A stretch of 11,770 nt of DNA. Origin: Candidatus Coatesiibacteriota bacterium. GTDB taxonomy: Bacteria; RBG-13-66-14. The translations under genes were made by a program, and so were the position numbers. This document shows, one piece after another, positions 1 to 7,198 of this stretch. Under the pieces are notes generated by a model. The model did not search any database. It was given only the letters and a program-made list of their open reading frames with translations, and was not told where the DNA came from. Every line of letters begins with the position of its first letter. Positions within the stretch are counted from its first letter, which is position 1. Location: NCBI GenBank assembly GCA_014728185.1, contig WJMB01000042.1, positions 1 through 11,770 of the forward strand, read 5' to 3'.

Positions 1-3000
1 AGGCCGAGTTGCACCACTGTATTTCCAGGTCCTCGTTGTAGTAGGCCACCAGCTCCTGCATCGACTCCAGGATCGCCGACTTCTCACGCTCGGAGGACTT
101 CAGCGCCGCCGTGGCTTCGTACCGCTGCGTGATGTCGGTGAGGAAGTTCAGCGTTGCCGGGGCGCCGTTCCACCGGATCAGCACGGCCCGGATCTCCATC
201 CAGCGGGTCCGGCCGGCTCCGTCGAGAATGCGGAACTCGTAGTTGTAGGGGATGTCCTTGTCGTCGGCCAGGGCCCGGGTGTAGCGTTCCGCGATCAATT
301 CGCGGTCTTCGGGGTGGACGAACTCCAGGAAGGGCCGGCTGGTGATCTCCTCGGCTTCGAGGCCCATGAACTCGGTCATCCGCGGGTTGACGAAGACCAG
401 ATGCTCGCCCTGGGCCACCACGATGCCCTCGTTGGCGTTCTCGACCAGGTTGCGGTACTTGGCCTCGCTGTCCCGCAGGGCGGCCTCGGCGGCCTTGCGG
501 GCGCTGATGTCCCGGGCGGTGGAGAGGATGATCCGGCGGGGTCCGCCGCCGTTGAAGTCGTCGGTTTCGATGAGATGGGCGTTGACCTCGACGGGGATCA
601 GCCGGCCGTCTTTGGTGCGGTGGACGCTCTCGAAGACGGCGCTGCCCTCGTCGAAGAGGAGCTGTATCCGCTCGGCGGCGAGTTCGAATGACACAGGTTC
701 GTCGATGTCGGACAAGCTGAGGCGAAGGAACTCCTCCCGGGTGTAGCCCAGACGCTCACAGGCGATGTTGTTGACGTTGATGAACGGTCCGGGGCGGCCG
801 TCGTCATCGACCTCGAAGGCGAAGACGGCGTCGCTGAGGCTGTTGAAAAGCTGGCGATAGCGGCGCTCGGAGTGCTCCAGAGCGCGGCGGAACCACTGAT
901 GCTTGACGGCCTGGCCGATGATCCCGGCCGCCGAGCGCAGGGCCTCGACCTCGGCGGCGCTCCAACGCCGGTCCTCCTCGCATTCGTCGAAGCCCAAAAA
1001 GCCCCACCACTCGTCGCCGGTGTAGACCGGCACCACGGCGATGGAGCGGATGTCCTGGGCGGCCAGGAACTCCCGGGTGGTCGGATCGAGCTCCTCCAGA
1101 CGGCCCACCACAGACTCACCGTGCTCCATGCTGCGCACCCAGGAGGTGAAACCAGCGGCGTGGTAGGAGAAGCGCTGGAGTTCAGGGTTTTCGAGCTGAG
1201 GCTCCACACCGGGGGCCGTCCACTCGAAGCGCTGGCTGGCGGTCAGCTCGCCCTTCTCCTGATGGTTCTCGAAGAGGTAGACCCGGCTGACCCCGGCGGC
1301 CCGTCCCAGGTTCTCCAGGACCTCATCGAGGTCTCGGGTGAACTCGCCGGGCTGCAGCAGCAGCTCGGCCACGTAGGAGACCGCGGCCAGGATGCGGTCG
1401 CGCATCTTCAGATCGCGCTCCACACGCTTGGCCGCGGTGATATCGCTGAGACCCAGGTAGGACTGGTCCGTTATCCGGCCCAGGGAGTCGCTGCGCGGGA
1501 AGCTGCGCTGGCGCACCCAGCGGACCTCGCCGTCGGGCCGCTGGATGCGGAACTCCAGATCCAGCGTGGCGCTGTAGCCCTCCTCGCGTAGCTTGAGGGT
1601 TTCCAGCAAGCGTTCCTGGACATAGGGCCGGTCCTCGGGATGGACGAAGGTGCGCAGCAGCCCGTCCAGGTTCATCGCCGCCAGTTTGTGCCGCTCCAGC
1701 CCCATGATTTCTTCGAAGGAGCGGTTGATGTAGATCATCTTGTGGCTGCTGCGCGAATAGAGCACCAGGCCGTCGCGGTAGTTGTCGGCCAGGGAACGGA
1801 ACTGGGCCTCGGAGTCCCCGACGACGTCCTCGTAGGCCTTCTGGGCGCTGATATCGGTGAAGACGCAGTGGGTGCGGACGAACCCGCCGGATTCATCGCG
1901 CTCGACTCGGCCGTTGAAGAGGGTCGGCAGGACCTCCCCGTCGGCGCGGAGCAGCTCCAGCTCCGCCTCCTGGATGTGACCGCGCTCCTTGAAAGCGGCG
2001 AAGTTGGCCCGCTGGCGCTCCTTGTACTTGGGGGAGCAGAAATCGTTGAAAGATTTGCCGATGACCTCCTCGCGCCGGAAGCCCAACTGCTCCAGCCAGA
2101 GATCGTTGACCTCGATGATGCGGCCCTGGTCGTCCAGGGATTGATAAGCCACCGGGGCGTTCTCGTGGATCCGGTGGATCTCGTCGAGGGCGCTTTGCCG
2201 CAGCCGACGCTCGGTCAGGCGTTCCAGAACGCCGGTCAGCAGCTCGCCGAGAACCTCGAGCACCTCCACGGCCTCGTCGTCGACGAACTCCAGCCCCTCC
2301 CAGAGCAGCAGGTGGCTCCAGGAACGCTCCGGCGGAGCGCCGCCCCGGGCGGAAAGGCGCAACTCGCCGGGGGCGGCGACGAAGAGGGGAACCAGGGCGT
2401 AGCTGTGGGCGCCGCGCTCGGCCAGGCAGCGCCGGAAGGCCCGGGTCAGCTCGCTGAGCGGTCCGCCCTGGCTCTTGCCGCGCTCCAGATTGCCCACGAT
2501 GCGCTTCATCCCGACCAGGTCCAGGGGCGGTGCCGCGAACTCGTCGCCGATGGGCCGCCGGACCAGGGTTCGGCAAGCGGTGACGTGCTGGTTCTCGCTG
2601 TCGATCTCCAGCAGCCAGAGCCGCCCCGTCGGCAGCGCCGGGAGGCAGGCCTCCAACACACCGGGTAGCTCGGCTTCATCGGTGCAGACGGCGGCCAGGC
2701 GGGCGGTCTCGCGGAGGACCCGGGCCAGGTTGCGACGGAGTTCGCCCATACCCCGTCCGAGGTCTCCACCGCCGAGCTTGAGGATGCAGTCGGCGCCGGT
2801 CAACCCGCCCTCGTCGTCCTCCAGGGCGATGGCCGAGAAGGAGAAGGTCAACTCTCCGCCCCAGCGGCTGATCATCTCCAGCTCGTAATCGACGACCTGT
2901 CCTTCAGTCTGCAGTTCGGCCAGCAGACGTCGCCAATCACCGACCTCGGCCAGACGGTCCTCGATGGAGCAGCCGAGGAGCTCCTCGCGCTTCTCGTAGC

Positions 3001-3439
3001 CCAGCAGAGCGGCCAGTTCGGGATTGATCGAGGCGATGCGCCCGGTACCGTCCAGCCGCAGCAGTCCCAGGGTCGGTCGGTTGTCCGCGGTCTCGGGGTC
3101 GAGGAGTCCGCTCACCTCGACCAGGGCGCGGCAGAGACCCTCGTGGGTCATCGGCTTGGCGAGGCGGACGCTGCCCGTGGGCAGCTCGACCTCGGCCCCG
3201 CCGCCGGCGGCGAACAGAACCCGGGAGCCGGCGCCGACCAGACTGCGGGTGAGCTCCACCGGTTCGCTGACACCGTCGGCGTCCACGATGACGGGCAGGC
3301 GCAGCTCGCGCCCGCCTTCGCGCTCCAGTTCGCCTGGCTTGGCGGCGATGATGTTGTAGCCCAACTCCTCGCCGAGCCGCCGAAGCTGTTTGGCGAACTC
3401 CGCGCTGCGGGTCAACAGCAGGATGCTCTGCTCTGTCAT
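1..3439 (-). CDS. Multi-PAS/GAF sensor protein with N-terminal pseudo-receiver, probably a histidine kinase (3' end outside window)
   Basis: The frame is open for 1146 codons from the ATG at 3439 to the left edge, with no stop, so the C-terminus is missing. AAGAGG (3445-3450) lies 5 bases upstream of the ATG and supports this start. Domains read from the translation: residues 1-112 resemble a CheY-like receiver (ILLLTRS start, IVDADG, KPM near the end); PAS about 120-222; GAF-like region about 230-400; PAS 416-535 (ends FTDIS); PAS 541-672 (FVHPEDRPYV, ends LSDIT); GAF 679-846 (WWGFLGFDE); PAS 850-985 (ends ARDIS); PAS 988-1110 (FVHPEDREL, ends LTDIT); and the start of a sixth PAS from about 1115. 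I see no transmembrane segment, so the visible part should be cytoplasmic. Tandem PAS/GAF arrays of this type usually end in a histidine kinase or, less often, a GGDEF or other output, but that part is not visible. Family assignment is secure; the output is inferred. Confidence 0.93.
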   Translation of the reverse strand, partial: MTEQSILLLTRSAEFAKQLRRLGEELGYNIIAAKPGELEREGGRELRLPVIVDADGVSEPVELTRSLVGAGSRVLFAAGGGAEVELPTGSVRLAKPMTHEGLCRALVEVSGLLDPETADNRPTLGLLRLDGTGRIASINPELAALLGYEKREELLGCSIEDRLAEVGDWRRLLAELQTEGQVVDYELEMISRWGGELTFSFSAIALEDDEGGLTGADCILKLGGGDLGRGMGELRRNLARVLRETARLAAVCTDEAELPGVLEACLPALPTGRLWLLEIDSENQHVTACRTLVRRPIGDEFAAPPLDLVGMKRIVGNLERGKSQGGPLSELTRAFRRCLAERGAHSYALVPLFVAAPGELRLSARGGAPPERSWSHLLLWEGLEFVDDEAVEVLEVLGELLTGVLERLTERRLRQSALDEIHRIHENAPVAYQSLDDQGRIIEVNDLWLEQLGFRREEVIGKSFNDFCSPKYKERQRANFAAFKERGHIQEAELELLRADGEVLPTLFNGRVERDESGGFVRTHCVFTDISAQKAYEDVVGDSEAQFRSLADNYRDGLVLYSRSSHKMIYINRSFEEIMGLERHKLAAMNLDGLLRTFVHPEDRPYVQERLLETLKLREEGYSATLDLEFRIQRPDGEVRWVRQRSFPRSDSLGRITDQSYLGLSDITAAKRVERDLKMRDRILAAVSYVAELLLQPGEFTRDLDEVLENLGRAAGVSRVYLFENHQEKGELTASQRFEWTAPGVEPQLENPELQRFSYHAAGFTSWVRSMEHGESVVGRLEELDPTTREFLAAQDIRSIAVVPVYTGDEWWGFLGFDECEEDRRWSAAEVEALRSAAGIIGQAVKHQWFRRALEHSERRYRQLFNSLSDAVFAFEVDDDGRPGPFINVNNIACERLGYTREEFLRLSLSDIDEPVSFELAAERIQLLFDEGSAVFESVHRTKDGRLIPVEVNAHLIETDDFNGGGPRRIILSTARDISARKAAEAALRDSEAKYRNLVENANEGIVVAQGEHLVFVNPRMTEFMGLEAEEITSRPFLEFVHPEDRELIAERYTRALADDKDIPYNYEFRILDGAGRTRWMEIRAVLIRWNGAPATLNFLTDITQRYEATAALKSSEREKSAILESMQELVAYYNEDLEIQWCNSA

Positions 3440-3599
3440 GATCGCCTCTTCGCCGGGGGAGGCGGGCCAGGGGATCAGCCCGCGCGATCCGTCCGTCGAT
3501 CTATCGATTCAAGCTTCGCCGGCGCCGCTGGAACACCCGACCACGGGTGAATCCATGGTGAAACGAAAGCGCTAAACGGCACCAGCCCCCATAGGTTCA

Positions 3600-3629
3600 A
3601 TTTAAGGGCATGACTACGTCGCGGGTCAA
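3600..3629 (-). promoter_or_regulatory. Possible sigma-70-type promoter for the PAS/GAF sensor gene
   Basis: On the minus strand TTGACC (3624-3629) is followed after 17 bases by CTTAAA (3601-3606), or after 18 bases by TTAAAT (3600-3605). The -35 is a 5/6 match; the -10 is weak. It points at the sensor gene and would leave a 5' leader of about 155 bases. The leader 3440-3595 shows no gene. Confidence 0.35.
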
Positions 3630-3631
3630 GG

Positions 3632-3686
3632 AAAAAACCATTCTGACGGGGCCGATGGGAGAAAATGATACAGAGTCCCCCCATCG
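3632..3686 (-). terminator. Weak terminator candidate after the amidotransferase gene
   Basis: Reading the minus strand past the amidotransferase stop, CGATGGG (3680-3686) can pair with CCCATCG (3653-3659) across a 20-base loop, and a run of six T follows at 3632-3637. The loop is long and the T run starts about 15 bases beyond the stem, so this is not a textbook intrinsic terminator. The position, between the operon end and the next promoter, is right. Confidence 0.3.
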
Positions 3687-3698
3687 TCATTGGTCGCC

Positions 3699-4475
3699 TC
3701 AGCTCCGGGGAGGAATGCTGAAGCTGCAGGAGTAGCGTTCCTCCTCATCGGGAAAGCGTTCGGCGTGGAAGATGTAGGCGCGCTTGCTCTCGATGGCCTC
3801 GGTGAGCACCGAGCGGCCGAAGGCCTTGCGCAGAAACACGTAGCGCGAGGAGAAAAACATGGCCCGGAAATCGGGATTGTAATGCATGGAGAAGGGCATA
3901 TCGCGTTTGAGCACCAGCATCTCGCCGGGACGGCGAATGTCGATGGAGACCGTGGTGAGCTTGCCCGAGAGCAGGTCGACCTTCTCCTGAACCAGTTGAT
4001 GATACTGCTCGCCGCCGACCTCCTCGGGGATCGTCTCCAGCAGGGCGAAGATGGCCTCGGAGTCCACCTCGCCGGTGCGGGGCAGACGGTAGGCGCCGAA
4101 GAGCAGGTCGTCGTTGGAGATCTGGCCGTTGTGGATGCCGATGATGTGCGGCGTGGTAAGCGGGTGGTTGTTGCGCGAGTTGCCGACCTTGCCCTTGGTG
4201 GGCCGGCGGGTGTGTCCCAGCAAGCAGACTGTGTCCTCGTCGAAGGCCCGACGGGCGTCGCGGCGGTAGTCGTTGGTCTCGACGAACTGATGGGCCGGCA
4301 GGGGCAGCTTCCAGACCCGACGGGTGCCGTCGGGCTGCACCAGGCCGACACCGGTGGCGTCACGGCCGCGCTGCTCGTTCTGCACCAGGGCCTCGGTGAA
4401 GATGTCCCAGATGCGGTCGCGCTCCCAGTCGTCGCGCCGCTTGGGGGCCAGTAGAACGCTGATCAAACCACACAT
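3699..4475 (-). CDS. Stand-alone class II glutamine amidotransferase (Ntn hydrolase)
   Basis: The 258-residue protein begins MCGLISV, so removal of the initiator Met exposes Cys2, the N-terminal nucleophile of class II (GATase-2) amidotransferases. Other family marks are present: QRGRDATGVG (35-44), GHTRRPTKG (87-95, with the arginine expected to hold the glutamine carboxylate), GIHNGQISN (113-121, oxyanion-hole Asn-Gly) and DSEAIF (138-143). These domains hydrolyse glutamine to glutamate and ammonia for an attached or partner synthetase. This protein is little more than the amidotransferase domain, with no synthase, phosphosugar isomerase or ATP-binding domain, so it needs a partner. The obvious candidate is the amidoligase whose stop codon is 3 bases upstream. 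AGG about 7 bases before the ATG, inside the end of the upstream gene, suggests translational coupling. Family is secure; partnership is inferred from gene order. Confidence 0.92.
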   Translation of the reverse strand: MCGLISVLLAPKRRDDWERDRIWDIFTEALVQNEQRGRDATGVGLVQPDGTRRVWKLPLPAHQFVETNDYRRDARRAFDEDTVCLLGHTRRPTKGKVGNSRNNHPLTTPHIIGIHNGQISNDDLLFGAYRLPRTGEVDSEAIFALLETIPEEVGGEQYHQLVQEKVDLLSGKLTTVSIDIRRPGEMLVLKRDMPFSMHYNPDFRAMFFSSRYVFLRKAFGRSVLTEAIESKRAYIFHAERFPDEEERYSCSFSIPPRS

Positions 4476-4478
4476 AGG

Positions 4479-5768
4479 CTACCTGAGAAAGATGTAGGAT
4501 CCGCTGTCCTCGTCCCAGACCGGCTTGCGACGCGACAGGCGTTCCAGGCGCAGCTCGACCTCGGAGCGGGGGATCCACAGGGTGTCGGCGGCGCGGTTGA
4601 TCCAGCGCTCGCTGTCAGGCTGGGCCTTGACCTCGCCCAGTTCGATGATCTTGATCAATCGCTTGTCCATGGCGTCGATCCGGCGACGGCGCTCCTGGGC
4701 CACCTCCTCGCCGAGGACGCGCTCTATCTCTTCCCAGTCCTTGCCGTCGGCGCGCATGAACGAGATCGGGTGCCGGGCCATGTACTTGAGCACACGGAAG
4801 GCCGGATTCTCGAAGCGGGCGAAGGCCGGCTTGAGGAACTCCAGCATCTCCTCGCAACCCCGGGTCAGGTCCTCCCAGTCGGCCTCGCTGAGCTTGCTGG
4901 TGTCGCTGGTGGCCAGGGCGCCGTCGTTGTTGGAGATCAGGTCGAGCAGCTCCATCTGGCGATGCCACTGCTTGATCTTGCCCACGTGGATCAGCCCGTA
5001 CTTGGCGCATTCCACCGAGCGCAGCAGCAACGCCAGCAGCAGGAAGGTCTTGGCGACGATGGAGGTCGGCGAGAGGTCGGCGTCGGGGAAGCGGAACTCG
5101 ACGTGGAACAGGCCGATGGAGCCGTCCTCCTCGAAGCGGACGTGCTCGAGGTTGAGGAAGTTCTGGTGCTCGGGGACCCGCTTGCTGTTCTTGAGTATCT
5201 GCTGGATCTCGCGCATCGACTGGGCCAGCGGCGTGTGGTGGACCATTTCGAGGTGGGAGTTGTGCTGGCGCCGACGGCAGAGATTGGCCTTGTCCTGGCC
5301 GCCGGAAAAGATGAACTTCAGGTTCGGCGCGTAGCGCCGGACCATGTTCCAGAGGTTGGCCAGCACAATCTCGGGTATCGACTGGGCGCTCCAGATGGTC
5401 AGCAGGTGGAAGTGCAGCCCGCAGGTCGGCCTGGCCCGGATTCCCAGGGGCAGCAGCTTGTCCATGATGCCCGTGTACTGGTTGAGCAGGCTGTCGTAGT
5501 AAGGGTAGCGGCCGATGATGCGCACCTCGATGCCGCAGTGCTCCTTCTCGACGTCCAGCACGCCGTTCTCGCCCAGCATGGCCAGGCTGCGCGATGGCTT
5601 GAGCAGCTCGGTGACCAGGGGCTGGAAGTCGTGGCGCCGGGCCCCGCGGGGCATGGCGAACTCCAGCTCCGTGCCGACCTTGGCGATGCGAAAGAGCAGG
5701 TCCTTGTAGTAGAGGGCCCGCTCTTCGGTCAGGGTGTCGCTGCGACGCAGGAAGATCGGTTCGGCCAC
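4479..5768 (-). CDS. Amidoligase-family (COOH-NH2 ligase, glutamine synthetase/GCS fold) enzyme
   Basis: The protein has 429 residues and starts at GTG (5766-5768) with GGGGT about 7 bases upstream; the start lies 4 bases after the carbonic anhydrase stop. Residues 31-36 (VGTELE) match the first metal-binding strand of the glutamine-synthetase/gamma-glutamylcysteine-ligase fold. Residues 79-83 (GIEVR), 116-122 (CGLHFHL) and 222-226 (HVEFR) match the CG-x-H-x-H and E-x-R motifs of the Amidoligase_2-type family. Such enzymes use ATP to activate a carboxylate as an acyl phosphate and join it to an amine or ammonia. The last 50 residues look like a small separate helical/winged-helix-like domain, probably for substrate or partner binding. 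The family is known to be encoded next to glutamine amidotransferases, as here. The substrate is unknown: peptide, protein tail, cell-wall peptide or small metabolite are all possible. I assign the family from motifs only. Confidence 0.8.
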   Translation of the reverse strand: MAEPIFLRRSDTLTEERALYYKDLLFRIAKVGTELEFAMPRGARRHDFQPLVTELLKPSRSLAMLGENGVLDVEKEHCGIEVRIIGRYPYYDSLLNQYTGIMDKLLPLGIRARPTCGLHFHLLTIWSAQSIPEIVLANLWNMVRRYAPNLKFIFSGGQDKANLCRRRQHNSHLEMVHHTPLAQSMREIQQILKNSKRVPEHQNFLNLEHVRFEEDGSIGLFHVEFRFPDADLSPTSIVAKTFLLLALLLRSVECAKYGLIHVGKIKQWHRQMELLDLISNNDGALATSDTSKLSEADWEDLTRGCEEMLEFLKPAFARFENPAFRVLKYMARHPISFMRADGKDWEEIERVLGEEVAQERRRRIDAMDKRLIKIIELGEVKAQPDSERWINRAADTLWIPRSEVELRLERLSRRKPVWDEDSGSYIFLR

Positions 5769-5772
5769 GGTG

Positions 5773-6399
5773 CTACCCCGTTTGCATGAAGCTGACCTGG
5801 GCGGTTTCTAGATCGTACATCGCTCCCAAAACGTTGAACTTGCCCTGTCGGTGGAGATCGCGCAGGATGGCGCTGCGCCGCAGGGCGTCCTCGCAGATGC
5901 GCTCGACGTTCCAGCGGGCCGCGTCGTCGACCCAGTCGCTCATGTCGCCGCCGTTGCGCGGCACCGTGGCGATGACCGCGGGCATCAGGCGCTGGATGAC
6001 GCTGTCGACATGGGGCGATTCGGTGTCCTCGGGCTTCTTGACCGCGGCCACCGCCGCGCCCACCGCGCCGCAACTGGTATGGCCCAGAACGACCAACAGC
6101 GGGCAGCCGGTGTGGGCCGCGGCGTACTCGAAGGAGCCCAGGGCCAGATCGTCGAGGATGTTGCCGGCGTTGCGGCAGACGAAGAGATCGCCCAGTCCGG
6201 CGTCGAAGATGTGCTCGGGGGGTACCCGGCTGTCGGCGCAGCAGAGCACCGAGGCGTAGGGGGCCTGTCCGCCGGTTAGTTCCAGCGCGCGGTCCAGCCC
6301 CACACCGGAGCCGTACTTGCGCTCCCCGGAGAGGCTGCGCGCGTGGCCCTCGCGCAGCAGATCATAGGCCTTTGCGGTAGTATGTTGTTTGAGTGCCAT
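5773..6399 (-). CDS. Beta-class carbonic anhydrase
   Basis: The 208-residue protein carries the beta-carbonic anhydrase signature: CADSR at 54-58 gives zinc ligand Cys54 and the Asp56-Arg58 dyad, and GHTSCGA (106-112) gives His107 and Cys110. The family conserved segment CRNAGN is at 75-80. It should interconvert CO2 and bicarbonate in the cytoplasm; no signal peptide is visible, and the length is typical. The ATG at 6399 has only a short AGG about 8 bases upstream. It is the first gene of a compact operon, and its stop lies 4 bases before the amidoligase GTG. This tight linkage suggests that bicarbonate, CO2 or local pH matters to the ligase/amidotransferase reaction, though co-transcription for another reason is possible. 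Catalytic assignment is secure; the operon role is inferred. Confidence 0.95.
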   Translation of the reverse strand: MALKQHTTAKAYDLLREGHARSLSGERKYGSGVGLDRALELTGGQAPYASVLCCADSRVPPEHIFDAGLGDLFVCRNAGNILDDLALGSFEYAAAHTGCPLLVVLGHTSCGAVGAAVAAVKKPEDTESPHVDSVIQRLMPAVIATVPRNGGDMSDWVDDAARWNVERICEDALRRSAILRDLHRQGKFNVLGAMYDLETAQVSFMQTG

Positions 6400-6640
6400 G
6401 ATGGGACCTATCGGTTCGGGTGGTGGTTTGCGTTGGCTCGTTATCTTCAGCTTCTACGGGAAGCAGTGAGGTGTTCCGACTTTGCAAACGCTGTATCGCT
6501 CGTCACACACCGTTGGATCACCTTGTCTTCAAACAATCGCGCGATTGGGAGATTTGCCTGCGCCATTGTCGTTCTCTGATGAACCGGTGGTACCGCGAGC
6601 GCTTGTTTTCGTTTGACGTGTGGCGTTAAACAGTGGATCA

Positions 6641-6735
6641 AGATAGGATTTGCATTCTTGTGTAGATAAGTCGTGGATAATAAGCTACAGCGAATATAGA
6701 TGGTTACATTACTATATAATCAACATCTTTTAACA
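6641..6735. promoter_or_regulatory. AT-rich patch with two phased DnaA-box-like sites
   Basis: Two 9-mers, tgtagataa (6661-6669) and cgtggataa (6672-6680), read on the minus strand as TTATCTACA and TTATCCACG. Each is one base from the DnaA box TTATCCACA. They share orientation and lie exactly 11 bases apart, one helical turn. An AT-rich stretch with TATATAAT follows at 6690-6735. This could be a DnaA-responsive control region, part of an origin, or simply promoter DNA; no dnaA or dnaN gene is in the window. Confidence 0.3.
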
Positions 6736-6765
6736 GCCGCTCACATCTTCACCGACCGCGTTCAC

Positions 6766-6793
6766 TTGACAGACCACGAGCGTCCAGGATTAT
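6766..6793 (+). promoter_or_regulatory. Sigma-70-like promoter on the plus strand with no gene behind it
   Basis: A perfect TTGACA (6766-6771) is followed after 16 bases by GATTAT (6788-6793, 4/6 to TATAAT). Transcription would start near 6800 and run rightwards through about 250 bases of hairpin-rich, apparently non-coding DNA to the strong hairpin at 7024-7054. The -35 is good; the -10 is mediocre. Confidence 0.35.
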
Positions 6794-7023
6794 CCGATCG
6801 TCACTAGATGGGCATCGGTGAGCGAACTGAGCAACAGCTTGGATTAATCGCGTCTTCGCATCATTGGCCGGGTTGGCCCCGGTTTCCATCAACTGCCAAC
6901 AAAGGGGAGGACTGTCACCTGATCGGTCCGGCCTTGATGATTCCTTCGGCAGCCTCCACTGTCCGTCGGGCCTGACGGCGCTATCAGTCCGGCCGGCTTG
7001 CCAGGCGCCGGGGCTGCCTGGTT

Positions 7024-7054
7024 CCCCTTACCACAACGCCTGTTGAGTAAGGGG
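7024..7054. repeat. Two-part hairpin, possible 3' end of a plus-strand RNA
   Basis: CCCCTTAC (7024-7031) pairs perfectly with GTAAGGGG (7047-7054). Inside it, CAAC (7034-7037) pairs with GTTG (7042-7045) around a GCCT loop, leaving only a small CA/A internal bulge. Only three T follow on the plus strand, so a terminator role is possible but weak. Just upstream CCAGGC (7001-7006) pairs with GCCTGG (7016-7021), and CCGTC (6963-6967) with GACGG (6974-6978). Confidence 0.5.
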
Positions 7055-7099
7055 TTTGAGTACTGACAGGTGTTTCAGCTAGCAATGCTGGAGTTTAGA

Positions 7100-7164
7100 T
7101 CGGGTCCGGACCACTGAGAGGTAAAGAGATTTGTTTACGGGCTACGGTCGAGATCCGGACCCGA
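7100..7164. repeat. 11-bp perfect inverted repeat with 43-base spacer
   Basis: TCGGGTCCGGA (7100-7110) is the exact reverse complement of TCCGGACCCGA (7154-7164). The left arm also contains a 10-base self-palindrome, GGTCCGGACC (7103-7112). There are no flanking direct repeats and no transposase, so an insertion-element reading is not supported. Paired operator sites or an RNA stem downstream of the V4R-like gene are the alternatives. Confidence 0.6.
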
Positions 7165-7172
7165 CCAGACGT

Positions 7173-7189
7173 ACCGCCCCGTGGGCGGT
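7173..7189 (-). terminator. Short GC hairpin just after the V4R-like gene
   Basis: ACCGCCC (7173-7179) pairs perfectly with GGGCGGT (7183-7189) around a 3-base loop. It starts 9 bases beyond the TAG of the leftward gene. No T run follows on the minus strand, so it may be a T-poor terminator or an RNA 3'-end stabiliser. Confidence 0.45.
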
Positions 7190-7198
7190 TGATTGATC

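Larger units (their letters stand above)
6400..7198. other. Gene-poor 0.8-kb intergenic region
   Basis: No reading frame here has a convincing ribosome site, protein-like composition or family motif. The interval separates the carbonic anhydrase start (leftward) from the end of the V4R-like gene (also leftward), so it should hold the promoter of the carbonic anhydrase operon. I could not find a clear -35/-10 pair for that operon. Its middle is much richer in A+T than the genes around it, and its right third is rich in inverted repeats, listed separately. Confidence 0.75.

Noticed and set aside
872..2668. Long plus-strand open frames opposite the PAS/GAF sensor (872-1591 and 1640-2668)
   Set aside because: They are antisense to a continuous minus-strand frame with clear PAS and GAF motifs, have no family motifs of their own, and reflect the high GC content.
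4770..5789. 339-codon plus-strand frame opposite the amidoligase
   Set aside because: The minus strand encodes recognisable catalytic motifs; the plus-strand translation is a low-complexity Val/Leu/Gly/Glu shadow.
6447..6641. Possible 64-residue minus-strand protein upstream of carbonic anhydrase
   Set aside because: It would start at TTG with no ribosome site and has no recognisable features.
6864..7046. Possible 60-residue plus-strand protein in the gene-poor region
   Set aside because: No ribosome site precedes the ATG, the composition is not protein-like, and the segment is dominated by hairpin arms.
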